Origin: Streptococcus chenjunshii
GTDB taxonomy: Bacteria > Bacillota > Bacilli > Lactobacillales > Streptococcaceae
NCBI RefSeq assembly: GCF_003086355.1
Contig: NZ_CP031733.1
Span: 620,001 to 684,000, forward strand
Length of the DNA: 64,000 bases
Direction of reading: 5' to 3'
In this document: piece after piece, positions 26,485 through 35,933 of the stretch
How the letters are laid out: each line of letters starts with the position of its first letter
Position numbering within the stretch: position 1 is the first letter of the stretch
Notes under the pieces: model-generated
What the model was told of the DNA's origin: nothing
Databases searched by the model: none
What the model saw: the letters and a program-made list of their open reading frames with translations, nothing else
Program-made: the position numbers and the translations under genes

Positions 26485-27570
26485 ATGTCTTTAGAGTCAG
26501 AATTTTTCAGGAAAAAACGCCTTATCGTTAAAAATCTCCTGCCTTTTGGCTTTGTCAAGGAAGGCAGGAGCTATCGCTATCGGAAACGCTTTATGGATGA
26601 CAGTTTTGAAGCACAGATAGTCATAGATGCTGAAGGGGATATCCATGGCCGTGTACTTGATACAGATACGGATGATGATTATCCAGCCTTGCGGGCAGAC
26701 CAGCAGGCAGGCTCTTTTGCCAGCCGGGTTCGGGCTGCTTATACGGAAATCTTAGAAGATTTGGCGTCTCATTGCTATGAAGATTTACCCTTTGTGACAG
26801 AACAGGCTAACCGACTGGCTCACTATATTGAAAATAAGTATGGCGATTCATACGATCACCCGTTTGCTAAGTATCCTGATTTCACCGCCTACCGCAATCC
26901 TTTGAACCGAAAATGGTACGGTCTGATTATGACTGTTACCCGCAATAAGCTGGATTTGGGCAGAGAACAGCGGCAGCAGGCAGAGCTGGACGAGGAAATC
27001 GAAATCATCAATTTGAAAACGGAAGCTGCTGATATGAAGGATCTGTTGACTCTTTCGGGAATCTATCCTTCTTATCATATGAATAAAAAATCTTGGGTTT
27101 CCATTGTTTTCGATGAACAGGTATCCGACAGCCTGCTTTTTACCTTAATAGATAAAAGCCGAGAGCTAACAGGCCGAGGAAATCTAGGCCGTTCTGACGG
27201 ACCCGATTTTTGGCTGATTCCTGCCAACCCTAAATACTACGATATTGATGCTGAACTGGCGGCCCATAAAGTGATTCATTGGACTCAAAAAGCATCGATA
27301 AAAAAAGGTGACTATGTTGGTATTTACATCACAGCACCTGTACGCTCTCTTCGCTATCTCTGCCGGGTTTTAGAGGCTGACATCCCTAACGACAGCCATC
27401 CTGACCGCCCTGAACTCAAGAAACTTATGCGAATTGAACTGCTGACCCGTTTTCCGGACAGTCTTTTTGCCAGTCCGGTCTTGAAAGAATACGGTGTCAC
27501 TAATATTCGCGGGGCACGGCGGATGACTAAAGAGCTGGTGGATAAGGTGAAAAAGACCCTTAGCGATTAG
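26485..27570 (+). CDS. MmcQ/YjbR-like protein with additional C-terminal domain
   Basis: A 361-residue soluble protein. Residues about 100-225 resemble the MmcQ/YjbR fold (HPFAKYPDFTAYRNPLNRKWYGLIM and KKSWVSIVFDEQVSD). The rest, beginning DFWLIPANPKYYD and continuing IHWTQKASIKKGDYVGIY, resembles an EVE/PUA-like domain that may bind modified nucleic acid. Both assignments are by pattern only. AAAGGAAAG precedes the ATG. No pathway can be named. Confidence 0.7.
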   Translation: MSLESEFFRKKRLIVKNLLPFGFVKEGRSYRYRKRFMDDSFEAQIVIDAEGDIHGRVLDTDTDDDYPALRADQQAGSFASRVRAAYTEILEDLASHCYEDLPFVTEQANRLAHYIENKYGDSYDHPFAKYPDFTAYRNPLNRKWYGLIMTVTRNKLDLGREQRQQAELDEEIEIINLKTEAADMKDLLTLSGIYPSYHMNKKSWVSIVFDEQVSDSLLFTLIDKSRELTGRGNLGRSDGPDFWLIPANPKYYDIDAELAAHKVIHWTQKASIKKGDYVGIYITAPVRSLRYLCRVLEADIPNDSHPDRPELKKLMRIELLTRFPDSLFASPVLKEYGVTNIRGARRMTKELVDKVKKTLSD

Positions 27571-27692
27571 AAGAATGGGCAGTTCCGTCTAGGAAGCTTT
27601 TCCGATTTTTCAGCGCAGTGAATACGATGCTGCCGTATCTTTTCAGGTGAAGTAGGGCAATTAAAAAAGCAAATGTCAGTCAACCTTTTTGC

Positions 27693-27727
27693 AAAAGCCG
27701 GCTAAATATGCCAAAAGGCTTTTCTTT
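27693..27727 (+). terminator. Terminator-like hairpin upstream of asnA
   Basis: AAAAGCC pairs with GGCTTTT, followed by CTTTT. Confidence 0.6.
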
Positions 27728-27835
27728 TGCCTGTCAGAAGTGTATAATAACTCTATCTTGTTTTTTAGCAGCAAGACAGATAATAAGACATTTGTCTTTA
27801 TTGATTTAATTGACAATGATTGCTTACAGTAGAGC

Positions 27836-28060
27836 GATAACACGGCCTAAAAACCTAGTGAAAAAGATGCCTGCCAGCGTGATGCTTGCATCACTTGTCA
27901 GTCCCTATTTTCATACGGATTTCTTAACGGCCTTTGTATCTTGTTGGAATTGAACACGGCCTAAACGCTGTGTAAAAAAGATAGCCCTCCCTTGAGTCTT
28001 TAGTGACTCGGCGGTCAGGCTCCTATTTTTACTTTGCGTTCTTCACGGCCTTTGTATCTT
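27836..28060 (+). repeat. Intergenic hairpin repeat, run E (two copies)
   Basis: E1 (about 27836-27942) carries the GTGATGC/GCATCAC inner hairpin in a right arm of GGATTT type. E2 (27947-28060) has AACGC/GCGTT with GTAAAAA/TTTTTAC, a private compensatory pair. The run ends 13 nt before the asnA ATG. Confidence 0.9.
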
Positions 28061-28073
28061 AGTGGAGGAGTGT

Positions 28074-29066
28074 ATGAAAAAAAGTTTTATTCATCAGCAG
28101 GAGGAGATTTCTTTTGTTAAAAATACGTTTACGCAATATTTGATTGACAAACTTGATGTAGTTGAGGTGCAGGGGCCTATATTAAGCCGGGTCGGCGATG
28201 GAATGCAGGATAATTTGTCCGGTATTGAAAATCCTGTCTCCGTTCATGTGCTTAAGATTCCGGATGCTACTTTTGAAGTTGTACATTCTCTGGCTAAGTG
28301 GAAACGCCATACTTTAGCACGTTTTGGTTTTAATGAAGGAGAAGGACTTGTTGTTAACATGAAGGCACTTCGTCCCGATGAAGAGTCTTTGGATTCTATC
28401 CACTCTGTTTATGTTGATCAGTGGGACTGGGAAAAGGTGATTCCGGATGGCCGCAGGAACTTAGCCTATCTGAAAGAGACTGTCGAGACTATTTATAAAG
28501 TTATCCGTCTGACAGAATTGGCTGTCGAAGCCCGTTATGATATTGATTCCGTCCTGCCTAAGAAAATTACTTTTATTCACTCTGAAGAGCTGGTTGAGCG
28601 TTATCCGGATTTGACGCCAAAAGAGCGGGAAAATGAGATCACTAAAGAGTACGGCGCTGTTTTTTTAATCGGTATTGGCGGTATTTTAGCGGATGGGCAG
28701 CCTCATGACGGACGTGCTCCGGACTATGACGACTGGACCAGTGAGACTGAACATGGCTACAAGGGGCTCAATGGGGATATTTTAGTTTGGAATGAAGAAC
28801 TGGGCTCTGCTTTTGAGCTTTCTTCAATGGGTATCCGTGTGGATGAAGATGCGCTTAAACGTCAGGTTGTGATTACAGGAGATGAGGATCGGTTGGAGCT
28901 CGACTGGCATAAAACACTTCTGCGCGGGTTCTTCCCATTGACGATTGGCGGCGGTATCGGACAGTCGCGTATGGCTATGTTTCTGCTGCGCAAAAAACAT
29001 ATCGGTGAGGTGCAGACTTCTGTCTGGCCGCAGGAAGTCCGCGATACTTATGACAATATTTTGTGA
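28074..29066 (+). CDS. asnA: Aspartate-ammonia ligase (asparagine synthetase A)
   Basis: A 330-residue enzyme, the standard AsnA length, making asparagine from aspartate, ammonia and ATP. It has the class II synthetase-like fold, with [22 protein letters not shown] at the start and [23 protein letters not shown] near the end. GTGGAGGAG sits right after the repeat and before the ATG at 28074. It is monocistronic by spacing. Confidence 0.96.
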   Translation: MKKSFIHQQEEISFVKNTFTQYLIDKLDVVEVQGPILSRVGDGMQDNLSGIENPVSVHVLKIPDATFEVVHSLAKWKRHTLARFGFNEGEGLVVNMKALRPDEESLDSIHSVYVDQWDWEKVIPDGRRNLAYLKETVETIYKVIRLTELAVEARYDIDSVLPKKITFIHSEELVERYPDLTPKERENEITKEYGAVFLIGIGGILADGQPHDGRAPDYDDWTSETEHGYKGLNGDILVWNEELGSAFELSSMGIRVDEDALKRQVVITGDEDRLELDWHKTLLRGFFPLTIGGGIGQSRMAMFLLRKKHIGEVQTSVWPQEVRDTYDNIL

Positions 29067-29147
29067 GCATTGAGCTGTTTTATATAAATGACAGGCAGAG
29101 GCAAGCACGGCCTCTTTCTTTATTTAGAAAAAAGGGGTATTTTTTGT

Positions 29148-29153
29148 TATAAT
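29148..29153 (+). promoter_or_regulatory. Extended -10 promoter of rsmD, predicted leaderless
   Basis: TGTTATAAT (TGn-extended) ends 9 nt before the ATG at 29163. No Shine-Dalgarno is present, so transcription would begin within a few bases of the ATG. Confidence 0.65.
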
Positions 29154-29162
29154 AATAACATT

Positions 29163-29702
29163 ATGAGAATTATTGCCGGTGAATTTGGCGGGCGTCCATT
29201 AAAGACGCTTGCGGGAAAAACAACACGTCCGACTTCTGATAAGGTGCGGGGGGCTGTGTTTAATATGATTGGTCCCTACTTTGCAGGCGGCCGGGTGCTG
29301 GATCTTTTTTCCGGTTCAGGCGGTCTTGCTATTGAGGCAGTATCCCGCGGAATGACAGAAGCCGTTATGGTAGAGAAAGACCGCAGGGCACAAGCTGTTA
29401 TTGCTGCTAATATTAGGATGACACAAAAAGCAGAACGGTTCACATTGCTAAAGCTGCCGGCTTTACAGGCTTTAAAGCAGCTTAGCGGGCATTTTGATCT
29501 TGTTTTTCTTGATCCGCCCTACGCTAAAGAGACCATAGTCAAAACTATCGCTGCTTTGGAAGCAAAAGAGCTCTTGGCAGAAGGAGCAGTTCTGGTCTGT
29601 GAGACTGAGAAAACAGTAGAACTGCCGGAAACAATCGGAAAAATTGAAATGCAGAAGCAAAAAAGATACGGAATCAGTAAGGTAACAGTATATGTCAAGT
29701 AA
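29163..29702 (+). CDS. rsmD: 16S rRNA (guanine966-N2)-methyltransferase
   Basis: A 179-residue methyltransferase that modifies G966 of 16S rRNA. It begins MRIIAGEFGGRPLKTLAGK and continues TRPTSDKVRGAVFNMIG, both family signatures. The SAM motif is LDLFSGSGGLAIEA and the catalytic motif DPPYAK. Its stop overlaps coaD by 11 bp, the usual rsmD-coaD pairing. It probably has no 5' leader. Confidence 0.96.
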   Translation: MRIIAGEFGGRPLKTLAGKTTRPTSDKVRGAVFNMIGPYFAGGRVLDLFSGSGGLAIEAVSRGMTEAVMVEKDRRAQAVIAANIRMTQKAERFTLLKLPALQALKQLSGHFDLVFLDPPYAKETIVKTIAALEAKELLAEGAVLVCETEKTVELPETIGKIEMQKQKRYGISKVTVYVK

Positions 29703-30192
29703 AATTGGACTATTTGCAGGGTCTTTTGACCCAGTTACAAACGGTCATCTGGCCATTGTCAAAAGTGCCAGCCGACTTTTTGATCAACTTTATGTCGGCC
29801 TTTTCTATAATAAGGATAAAGCCGGCTTTTTTACAGTGCCGGAACGCAGGCGCATGCTCGAAGAAGCGCTGATAGATTTTAAGAATGTCAAGGTGATTAC
29901 TGCCCATGATTCTTTGGCTGTTGATATAGCTGAACAGATAGGCGTGACACACTTGGTACGGGGCTTAAGAAACGGCAGTGATTTGGAATATGAAAGTGAG
30001 CTGGCTTTTTTTAACAGGCATTTGTCTGAGACTATCGATACAGTCTTTTTCCTGACTCCTGCCGAAGTGACTTATATCAGCTCCAGCCGTATCCGTGAAT
30101 TAATCCATTTTCGCTCAGATATTTCAGCCTTTGTTCCGGGAAGCGTTGTGAAAGAGGTGGAGAAAAAAAGTGAAGATTTTACAAGTCTTTAG
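29692..30192 (+). CDS. coaD: Phosphopantetheine adenylyltransferase
   Basis: A 166-residue enzyme of coenzyme A synthesis (4'-phosphopantetheine + ATP to dephospho-CoA). It has the nucleotidyltransferase motif AGSFDPVTNGHL near the start, VRGLRNGSDLEYE in the middle and ISSSRIREL near the end. It is coupled to rsmD upstream and overlaps sepM by 23 bp downstream. Confidence 0.96.
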   Translation: MSSKIGLFAGSFDPVTNGHLAIVKSASRLFDQLYVGLFYNKDKAGFFTVPERRRMLEEALIDFKNVKVITAHDSLAVDIAEQIGVTHLVRGLRNGSDLEYESELAFFNRHLSETIDTVFFLTPAEVTYISSSRIRELIHFRSDISAFVPGSVVKEVEKKSEDFTSL

Positions 30193-31249
30193 TTACAATT
30201 TAAAATTATTCAGAGACTGGTCCAAACGCTTTAAATGGTGGCTTATCGGTGCCATTGCTGCGTTTTTGCTGCTGTTTAGTCTTTTTGTGCCGCTCCCTTA
30301 CTATTTGGAAATGCCGGGAGGTGCCTATGATATCCGCTCTGTTTTGACGGTTGATGACCGCAAGGATGATGAAGCGGGTTCTTATAATTTTGTAGCAGTC
30401 AGTATGAGTCAGGCAACTTTGGCCCAGCTTATCTATGGCTGGCTGACACCTTTTACGGAAATTACCAGCATGCAGGAAACAACTGGCGGCTATAGCAACG
30501 ATGACTATATCAGAATGAATCAGTTTTATATGGAGACCTCACAGAATAATGCTGTCTACCAAGCTTTGACATTGGCGGGTGAGGAGGTCAGTCTGGACTA
30601 CATGGGGGTTTATGTGCTCAATGTTAATGAGGATTCCACCTTTAAGGGAATCCTTCAGCTGGCTGACACTGTCACCGGCGTTAATGGCCGGACTTTTGAA
30701 AGTTCAGCGGACTTAATTGATTATGTCAGCAGCCTTAGCCTTGGCGAACAGGTGACGGTCCAGTATATATCTGATGATGAAGTTAAGGAAGCAACAGGAA
30801 CTATTATTAAACTGTCAAACGGCAAAAATGGTATCGGTATCGGCCTTGTGGATCATACAGAGGTTAGGACCGACAAAGATATTGTCTTTTCGACAGACGG
30901 AGTCGGCGGGCCGAGTGCCGGTCTGATGTTTACGCTTGATATTTACGATCAGCTGACCGATGAAGACCTTCGCAAAGGCCGTGTTATTGCGGGAACTGGG
31001 ACGATAGAACAGGACGGATCGGTCGGTGATATCGGCGGAGCTGCTTTGAAAGTGGTAGCCGCCGATCAAGCCGGAGCTGAAATCTTCTTTGTTCCTGATA
31101 ATCCTGTGGAAGAAGCTGTTTTAAAGGCTGACCCAGAGGCTAAGACCAACTATGAGCAAGCTGTTGCTGCAGCTAAGGAAATAGGAACAAAGATGAAAAT
31201 TGTTCCTGTCACCAACGTTCAGGAAGCAATCGATTATTTAAAACAGTAA
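30170..31249 (+). CDS. sepM: Membrane-anchored PDZ/Lon-type serine protease (SepM)
   Basis: A 359-residue protein with one N-terminal membrane anchor (WWLIGAIAAFLLLFSLFVPL), an extracellular PDZ domain around residues 150-215 and a C-terminal Lon-like S16 domain. The catalytic dyad is Ser249 in GGPSAGLMF and Lys294 in GAALKV. The 45-residue spacing equals that of S. mutans SepM (Ser235/Lys280, from memory). In S. mutans it trims the competence peptide to its active form at the cell surface. The start is GTG at 30170, inside coaD. Its presence hints at a CSP-type ComC system elsewhere in the genome. Confidence 0.9.
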   Translation: MKILQVFSYNLKLFRDWSKRFKWWLIGAIAAFLLLFSLFVPLPYYLEMPGGAYDIRSVLTVDDRKDDEAGSYNFVAVSMSQATLAQLIYGWLTPFTEITSMQETTGGYSNDDYIRMNQFYMETSQNNAVYQALTLAGEEVSLDYMGVYVLNVNEDSTFKGILQLADTVTGVNGRTFESSADLIDYVSSLSLGEQVTVQYISDDEVKEATGTIIKLSNGKNGIGIGLVDHTEVRTDKDIVFSTDGVGGPSAGLMFTLDIYDQLTDEDLRKGRVIAGTGTIEQDGSVGDIGGAALKVVAADQAGAEIFFVPDNPVEEAVLKADPEAKTNYEQAVAAAKEIGTKMKIVPVTNVQEAIDYLKQ

Positions 31250-31266
31250 AATGCATTGGCAAAATG

Positions 31267-31317
31267 GAGAGCGGATAAACATTGTGATTTCAAAGCCATC
31301 AATGTTAATCTGCTCTC
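31267..31317 (+). terminator. Terminator-like hairpin after sepM
   Basis: GAGAGCGGAT pairs with ATCTGCTCTC, with ACATTG/CAATGT inside, followed by TTATTTG. The T-run is short. Confidence 0.6.
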
Positions 31318-31404
31318 TTATTTGTATCAAACCGTTAAGTTTCAATTAAGTCCCGCTGGTTAAATTAATAGTAGGAATACATTTTAACTGATCTGGGAGG
31401 CAAG

Positions 31405-31653
31405 ATGTCAAAACGGCAAAAATGGTTCATCGTATTGTTTAATATTATCCTGCTGGCTATTTTTTTGGATGTCAGCATGCTGATTTTTTTAAGGATAGTT
31501 GACAGTCAGGGGATTTTCCAAACTGATGAAAGGAAATGGCTGACTTTTTTAGCTTGGCTTTTATGCTATGCTTTTGTATGGATGTGTCAGGGGCTGGCTT
31601 ATCTGCTGCATGCTTATTTAAAAAAACTGAGAAAAAGGACTGAAAATGCTTAG
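31405..31653 (+). CDS. Small two-span membrane protein of unknown function
   Basis: An 82-residue protein with two hydrophobic segments (about 8-30 and 45-68), a basic start (MSKRQK) and a basic end (KKLRKRTENA). GGGAGG lies 7 nt before the ATG. I do not recognise the family. It sits between sepM and the nucleotidase and could affect either, but nothing in the sequence shows it. Confidence 0.65.
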   Translation: MSKRQKWFIVLFNIILLAIFLDVSMLIFLRIVDSQGIFQTDERKWLTFLAWLLCYAFVWMCQGLAYLLHAYLKKLRKRTENA

Positions 31654-31739
31654 TTGACCTGAGTGGACTGGATACCGGTCAGAAAGGATTTCTTTCATTT
31701 GCATAGCCTTTTTAAATTCGCTTCTTGAAAAGGAAGTGT

Positions 31740-31745
31740 TATAAT
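31740..31745 (+). promoter_or_regulatory. Extended -10 promoter of the nucleotidase gene, predicted leaderless
   Basis: TGTTATAAT ends 6 nt before the ATG at 31752, with no Shine-Dalgarno in the gap. Confidence 0.6.
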
Positions 31746-31751
31746 AGCATT

Positions 31752-33089
31752 ATGATTGAAAAGCTTAAAATTTTGCATATCAATGATTTGCATTCGCATT
31801 TTGAAGCCTTTCCTAAAATTAAACGTTTTTTTACAGAAAAATCTGAGTCCGTCAGTCAGGTCATCAAACTCGATATTGGAGACAATGTTGATAAAAGTCA
31901 TCCAATGACTGAAGTCAGTTCAGGTCAAAGCAATGTTGCCTTAATGAATGAACTTGGAGTCGATTTTGCTACAATTGGCAATAATGAAGGAATCGGTCTG
32001 TCAAAAGCGGAACTCAACCGGCTGTATGAAAAAGCAGAGTTTAAGGTTATTTTAGGGAATCTGACCGATGCTAATGGGCGTCCGGACTGGGCCAGTCCCT
32101 ATGAGATAGTCACGACAGCAGCTGGCACCAAGCTTGCTTTTTTAGCCTATACCTTCCCCTATTACTGGACTTATGAACCCAATGGCTGGAATGTTGCTGA
32201 ACCGCTTGCCTGTCTGCAGCGGGACTTGCTGCTGCCGGAGGTACAGTCAGCTGATTTTCGCATTCTGCTGAGCCATTTAGGGATACGTCTGGATGAAAAA
32301 ATCGCCCGGACTATGCCGGAGATTGATTTAATCGTCGGGGCTCATACTCATCATGTTTTTGAAGAAGGAGCCAGCTTAAAGGGGACTTATCTGGCTGCTG
32401 CCGGCAGGTACGGTGAGCATGTTGGTGAAATTGATTTGACATTTACCGACCACCGTCTTTCTGATATCACTATTTTGGCGCATGAGACCCGCCACTTGCC
32501 CAGCTTAGCAGCTGATAAAAAATGGCTTGCAGAATATACTGAGGCTGGACGCCGCTGTCTGCGCCAGCAAAAGCTAGCTGATTTTCCCCGCGATTTAAGT
32601 CTGTCAGAATCCGCAGATTTACTGATGACAGCTATGCAGACGTATGCAAAGAGCGATTTTGTCCTGATTAATACCGGATTGATTGTCAGCCCTTTTTCTG
32701 CTTGTTTTACCAAAGACTCTCTGCATCATTCGCTGCCCCATCAAATGCGCCTGATCAAGTTTAAGCTGACATTGCAGGAAATGACGGAAATTTGTCAGGA
32801 AATTTTTGCCAAAGAAGCCTTACTGGCCGGTCAGGAAATTCGCGGAATGGGTTTTCGCGGGAAGCGGTTTGGCCGTTTAATGACGAAAGGTTTTACTTAC
32901 AAAAACGGCAAAATAGTGTATAATAAAGAAGCTGCTATAGAAAATGATGAGCTGACTCTTGTTTTAGTAGATCAGTATTATTTTGCCTCTTATTTTGAAA
33001 AATTAAAAGAACAAAAGGCAGAGTTTCTTTTTCCTGATTTATTAAGAGAAGTGCTTGAAAAATATCTTATCAGACAATTAAAAAGATAA
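31752..33089 (+). CDS. Bifunctional metallophosphatase/5'-nucleotidase (YunD-like)
   Basis: A 445-residue cytoplasmic protein without a signal peptide. The calcineurin-like half shows the metal ligands in ILHINDLHSHF, KLDIGDN, TIGNNEG (Asn where many members have His), LLSHLG and VGAHTHH. The C-terminal half corresponds to the 5'-nucleotidase substrate domain. Related proteins hydrolyse UDP-sugars or nucleoside phosphates; the substrate here is not shown. The start is ATG at 31752, apparently leaderless; a TTG at 31725 would lie upstream of the -10 box. Confidence 0.85.
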   Translation: MIEKLKILHINDLHSHFEAFPKIKRFFTEKSESVSQVIKLDIGDNVDKSHPMTEVSSGQSNVALMNELGVDFATIGNNEGIGLSKAELNRLYEKAEFKVILGNLTDANGRPDWASPYEIVTTAAGTKLAFLAYTFPYYWTYEPNGWNVAEPLACLQRDLLLPEVQSADFRILLSHLGIRLDEKIARTMPEIDLIVGAHTHHVFEEGASLKGTYLAAAGRYGEHVGEIDLTFTDHRLSDITILAHETRHLPSLAADKKWLAEYTEAGRRCLRQQKLADFPRDLSLSESADLLMTAMQTYAKSDFVLINTGLIVSPFSACFTKDSLHHSLPHQMRLIKFKLTLQEMTEICQEIFAKEALLAGQEIRGMGFRGKRFGRLMTKGFTYKNGKIVYNKEAAIENDELTLVLVDQYYFASYFEKLKEQKAEFLFPDLLREVLEKYLIRQLKR

Positions 33090-33220
33090 AAAAGAGTTGT
33101 AAAAACAGAACAAAGCTGTATGAAAATCCGTGCTTCAATTTTAGTCCGAACTTGGGAATTGGAGAGTGTGGGGACCTTATAATATAGGGGTCTGTCTCTT
33201 TCCTTACTTTACCGGCCGCC

Positions 33221-33254
33221 TTTTCATACGGATTTGACACAGCCTTTGTATCTT
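33221..33254 (+). repeat. Intergenic hairpin repeat, solo right arm (run F)
   Basis: Only TTTTCATACGGATTT and a variant end AGCCTTTGTATCTT remain, 13 nt before the yutD ATG. The left arm is lost or degraded. Confidence 0.75.
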
Positions 33255-33267
33255 GGGGAGAGTGGGT

Positions 33268-33822
33268 ATGAGAAAAGAAATTTCTCCTGAAATGTATAAT
33301 TATAATAAGTTTCCCGGTCCGCAGTTCATGGTCTTTGCTGACCGTGTTAAAAGCGATGATGCCGAATTTCTTCTTTTAGAAAATGAAAAAAATGCCTTTG
33401 ATCCTAAGGTATTCAGTCAGCGTTTTTCAGAAATTTTATTAAAATATGATTATATTGTCGGTGACTGGGGGAATGAACAGCTGCGTTTGAAAGGATTTTA
33501 TAAGGACAGCAAACCGCAGAAAAAAGGCACTCCGATTTCGCGTTTGCCTGATTATATTAAAGAATACTGTAATTTTGGCTGTGCTTATTTTATTCTCGAA
33601 AATCCCCAGCCTAAGACAGCTGCAGATGAAAGAAGCCACAGAGTTTCCAGCAGGTCTGAAGCCGAATCAGCGGAACACAGAGTTAAATCTAAAGGCAGGC
33701 ATAAGATGCCTTCTAAAAGGCCATTCAGCCAAAAACGCAGGCATTCCCAAAGACTGTCCGATCAAACAGGAGAAGAAACACCGGCTAAACGGCATTTTGT
33801 TATTAGAAAAAAGGAAGACTAG
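33268..33822 (+). CDS. yutD: YutD-family (DUF1027) protein
   Basis: A 184-residue protein. Residues 1-115 match the YutD domain (YNYNKFPGPQF, YDYIVGDWGNEQLRLKGF, RLPDYIKEYCNFGCAYF). The last ~65 residues are a low-complexity basic tail rich in Arg, Lys, Ser and His. It directly precedes rlmN by 3 bp, as in other streptococci. The function is unknown; the basic tail could contact RNA (inference). Confidence 0.85.
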   Translation: MRKEISPEMYNYNKFPGPQFMVFADRVKSDDAEFLLLENEKNAFDPKVFSQRFSEILLKYDYIVGDWGNEQLRLKGFYKDSKPQKKGTPISRLPDYIKEYCNFGCAYFILENPQPKTAADERSHRVSSRSEAESAEHRVKSKGRHKMPSKRPFSQKRRHSQRLSDQTGEETPAKRHFVIRKKED

Positions 33823-33825
33823 ATT

Positions 33826-34905
33826 ATGAAACCATCAATTTATGGCTTAACGCGTGCTGAACTGTCAGCATGGGTCGCTGAACAGGGTGAAAAGCCTTTT
33901 CGGGCCGAACAGATTTGGGACTGGCTTTACCGTAAACGTGTTCAGTCCTTCGATGCCATGTCTAATCTGCCGCAGGCTTTTACAGCTTTATTGGCCGAAC
34001 ATTTTTGTATTAACCCTTTGAAACAGCGTATTGTGCAGGAATCTGCTGATGGCACAGTCAAATATCTGTTCGAGCTGCCCGATGGGATGCTGATTGAAAC
34101 CGTCCTGATGCGTCAGCATTACGGCTTATCTGTCTGTGTGACAACACAGGTGGGCTGCAATATTGGCTGTACTTTTTGTGCCAGCGGTCTTATTAAAAAA
34201 CAGCGGGATCTTACCAGCGGTGAAATCACTGCGCAAATTATGCTGGTTCAAAAATATTTTGACCAGAGAGAACAAAATGAGCGAGTCAGCCATGTAGTTG
34301 TTATGGGAATCGGTGAACCATTTGATAATTATGATAATGTTCTTAATTTTTTGCGTATTATCAACGATGACCGCGGTTTAGCCATTGGAGCGCGTCATAT
34401 TACTGTTTCGACTTCGGGTCTGGCTCATAAAATTCGAGATTTTGCCAATGAAGGTGTTCAAGTTAATTTAGCTGTATCTCTCCATGCACCTAATAATGAA
34501 CTGCGCTCCAGTATTATGAGAATTAATCGCTCTTTTCCTCTTGAAAAGCTTTTGGGAGCGATTGAGTATTATATTGATACGACTAATCGCCGGGTAACAT
34601 TTGAATATATTATGCTCAATCGTGTTAATGACTGGCCGGAAAATGCACAGGAATTAGCCGACTTAACAAAGAAAATCCGCAAGCTCTCCTATGTCAATCT
34701 GATTCCTTACAACTCTGTATCCGAACATGATCAGTACAGCAGAAGTCCTCAGGATCGAGTAGCCGCTTTTTATGATGTATTAAAGAAAAATGGTGTTAAC
34801 TGTGTTGTGCGCCAAGAACACGGCGCCGATATTGATGCGGCCTGCGGTCAGCTGCGTTCCAATACGATGAAGCGCGACCAAGAAGAATTGGCAAAGAAAG
34901 CGTAA
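33826..34905 (+). CDS. rlmN: Dual-specificity RNA methyltransferase RlmN
   Basis: A 359-residue radical-SAM enzyme that methylates A2503 of 23S rRNA and A37 of some tRNAs. The Fe-S cluster motif C-x3-C-x2-C is in [12 protein letters not shown], and the second, methyl-carrying cysteine is in DAACGQLR near the C-terminus. An N-terminal RNA-binding segment ([16 protein letters not shown]) is present. It forms an operon with yutD and the VanZ gene. Confidence 0.97.
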   Translation: MKPSIYGLTRAELSAWVAEQGEKPFRAEQIWDWLYRKRVQSFDAMSNLPQAFTALLAEHFCINPLKQRIVQESADGTVKYLFELPDGMLIETVLMRQHYGLSVCVTTQVGCNIGCTFCASGLIKKQRDLTSGEITAQIMLVQKYFDQREQNERVSHVVVMGIGEPFDNYDNVLNFLRIINDDRGLAIGARHITVSTSGLAHKIRDFANEGVQVNLAVSLHAPNNELRSSIMRINRSFPLEKLLGAIEYYIDTTNRRVTFEYIMLNRVNDWPENAQELADLTKKIRKLSYVNLIPYNSVSEHDQYSRSPQDRVAAFYDVLKKNGVNCVVRQEHGADIDAACGQLRSNTMKRDQEELAKKA

Positions 34906-34909
34906 ATCA

Positions 34910-35422
34910 ATGATACCTTTTTTCAGCCAAAAGGGAAGGCCCAGTTCTTTAGGCAGAACGGCAGGCTGGTGTTTTTTAGCTCTTTACCTGCTGGCTCTTG
35001 CTCTTATGTGCTTTACCCCTCAGCATGGTCTGACAACTTTTGAAACGCCTGGCATTCAGCGCTTTGGCCGAGTAGTTGTTTTGCTGGTACCCTTTAATTC
35101 TCTCATTCATTTTACTCATTTGCCTGACTGGCAAGCTGCAGTCTGGGTTATAGGGCAAAATATCGTTAACATTTTTTTGCTCTTTCCCCTAGTATTTATC
35201 TGTTTATTCCTTTTTCCCCGTTTAAGAAAAGGCAGACATGTATTGTTAGCAAGCTTTTTAATCAGTCTGGGGATCGAGTGCACCCAGATTCTCGCAGATT
35301 TGCTTTATGATGCCAACCGTGTTTTTGAATTAGATGATTTATGGACCAACACACTGGGCGGTGTATTGGCTTGGATCGCTTACCGGCATGTGCAGAAGCA
35401 TTTTTTGCATAAAAGAAAGTAA
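34910..35422 (+). CDS. VanZ-family membrane protein
   Basis: A 170-residue protein with about four membrane spans and the VanZ pattern (LVPFNSLIHF, NIVNIFLLFPLVFI and a late GIECTQ followed by FELDDLWTNTLGGVLAW). VanZ proteins are linked to low-level glycopeptide/lipoglycopeptide tolerance, but most members are uncharacterised. It starts 4 bp after rlmN. Confidence 0.85.
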   Translation: MIPFFSQKGRPSSLGRTAGWCFLALYLLALALMCFTPQHGLTTFETPGIQRFGRVVVLLVPFNSLIHFTHLPDWQAAVWVIGQNIVNIFLLFPLVFICLFLFPRLRKGRHVLLASFLISLGIECTQILADLLYDANRVFELDDLWTNTLGGVLAWIAYRHVQKHFLHKRK

Positions 35423-35516
35423 GAAATCTCTTTTGTGATGTATTCATCATGGAGGAGATTTTCGCGTGGTGGTGGCAGTTTTCGAGTACAGGCACAGTCA
35501 AAAAATAAAAACAGAT

Positions 35517-35918
35517 AACTCTGCTGTCTAAAACGCTGTAGACAACTCAGTTTTTCAGCTGCTTTTGTTACAGCCTTTGTGTCTTGTGGAATTGAACACG
35601 GCCTAAACGCTGCGGGAAAAAGAAACATGTGCAAACCTAGTGCTGACTTAAGTTTTAGCCAGCCGTAGATGACTGAAGGCTTTGTCGTCTTGACAGCCGA
35701 CCGCACCCTTCTAGTCATCCTGGCAGGGGTGCGCCTACGAAATCAAAGATTTCTGGCTTACCGCCTATTTTCCTTTTGCGTTTTTAACGGCCTTTGTATC
35801 TTGTGGAATTGAACACGGCCTAAACGCTGCGGGAAAAAGATAGTCTGTCTTAGAGCCTTGCTGGCTCGTCATCCAGCCTTCTATTTTCCTTTTGCGTTTT
35901 TAACGGCCTTTGTATCTT
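35517..35918 (+). repeat. Intergenic hairpin repeat, run G (two copies plus a shortened one)
   Basis: G0 (about 35517-35585) is a deleted version ending CAGCCTTTGTGTCTT. G1 is 35589-35802 with one 105-bp-type module. G2 is 35806-35918. G1 and G2 have AACGC/GCGTT with GGGAAAA/TTTTCC arms. The run ends 15 nt before the ABC exporter ATG. Confidence 0.88.
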
Positions 35919-35933
35919 GTGGAAGGATGTTTT

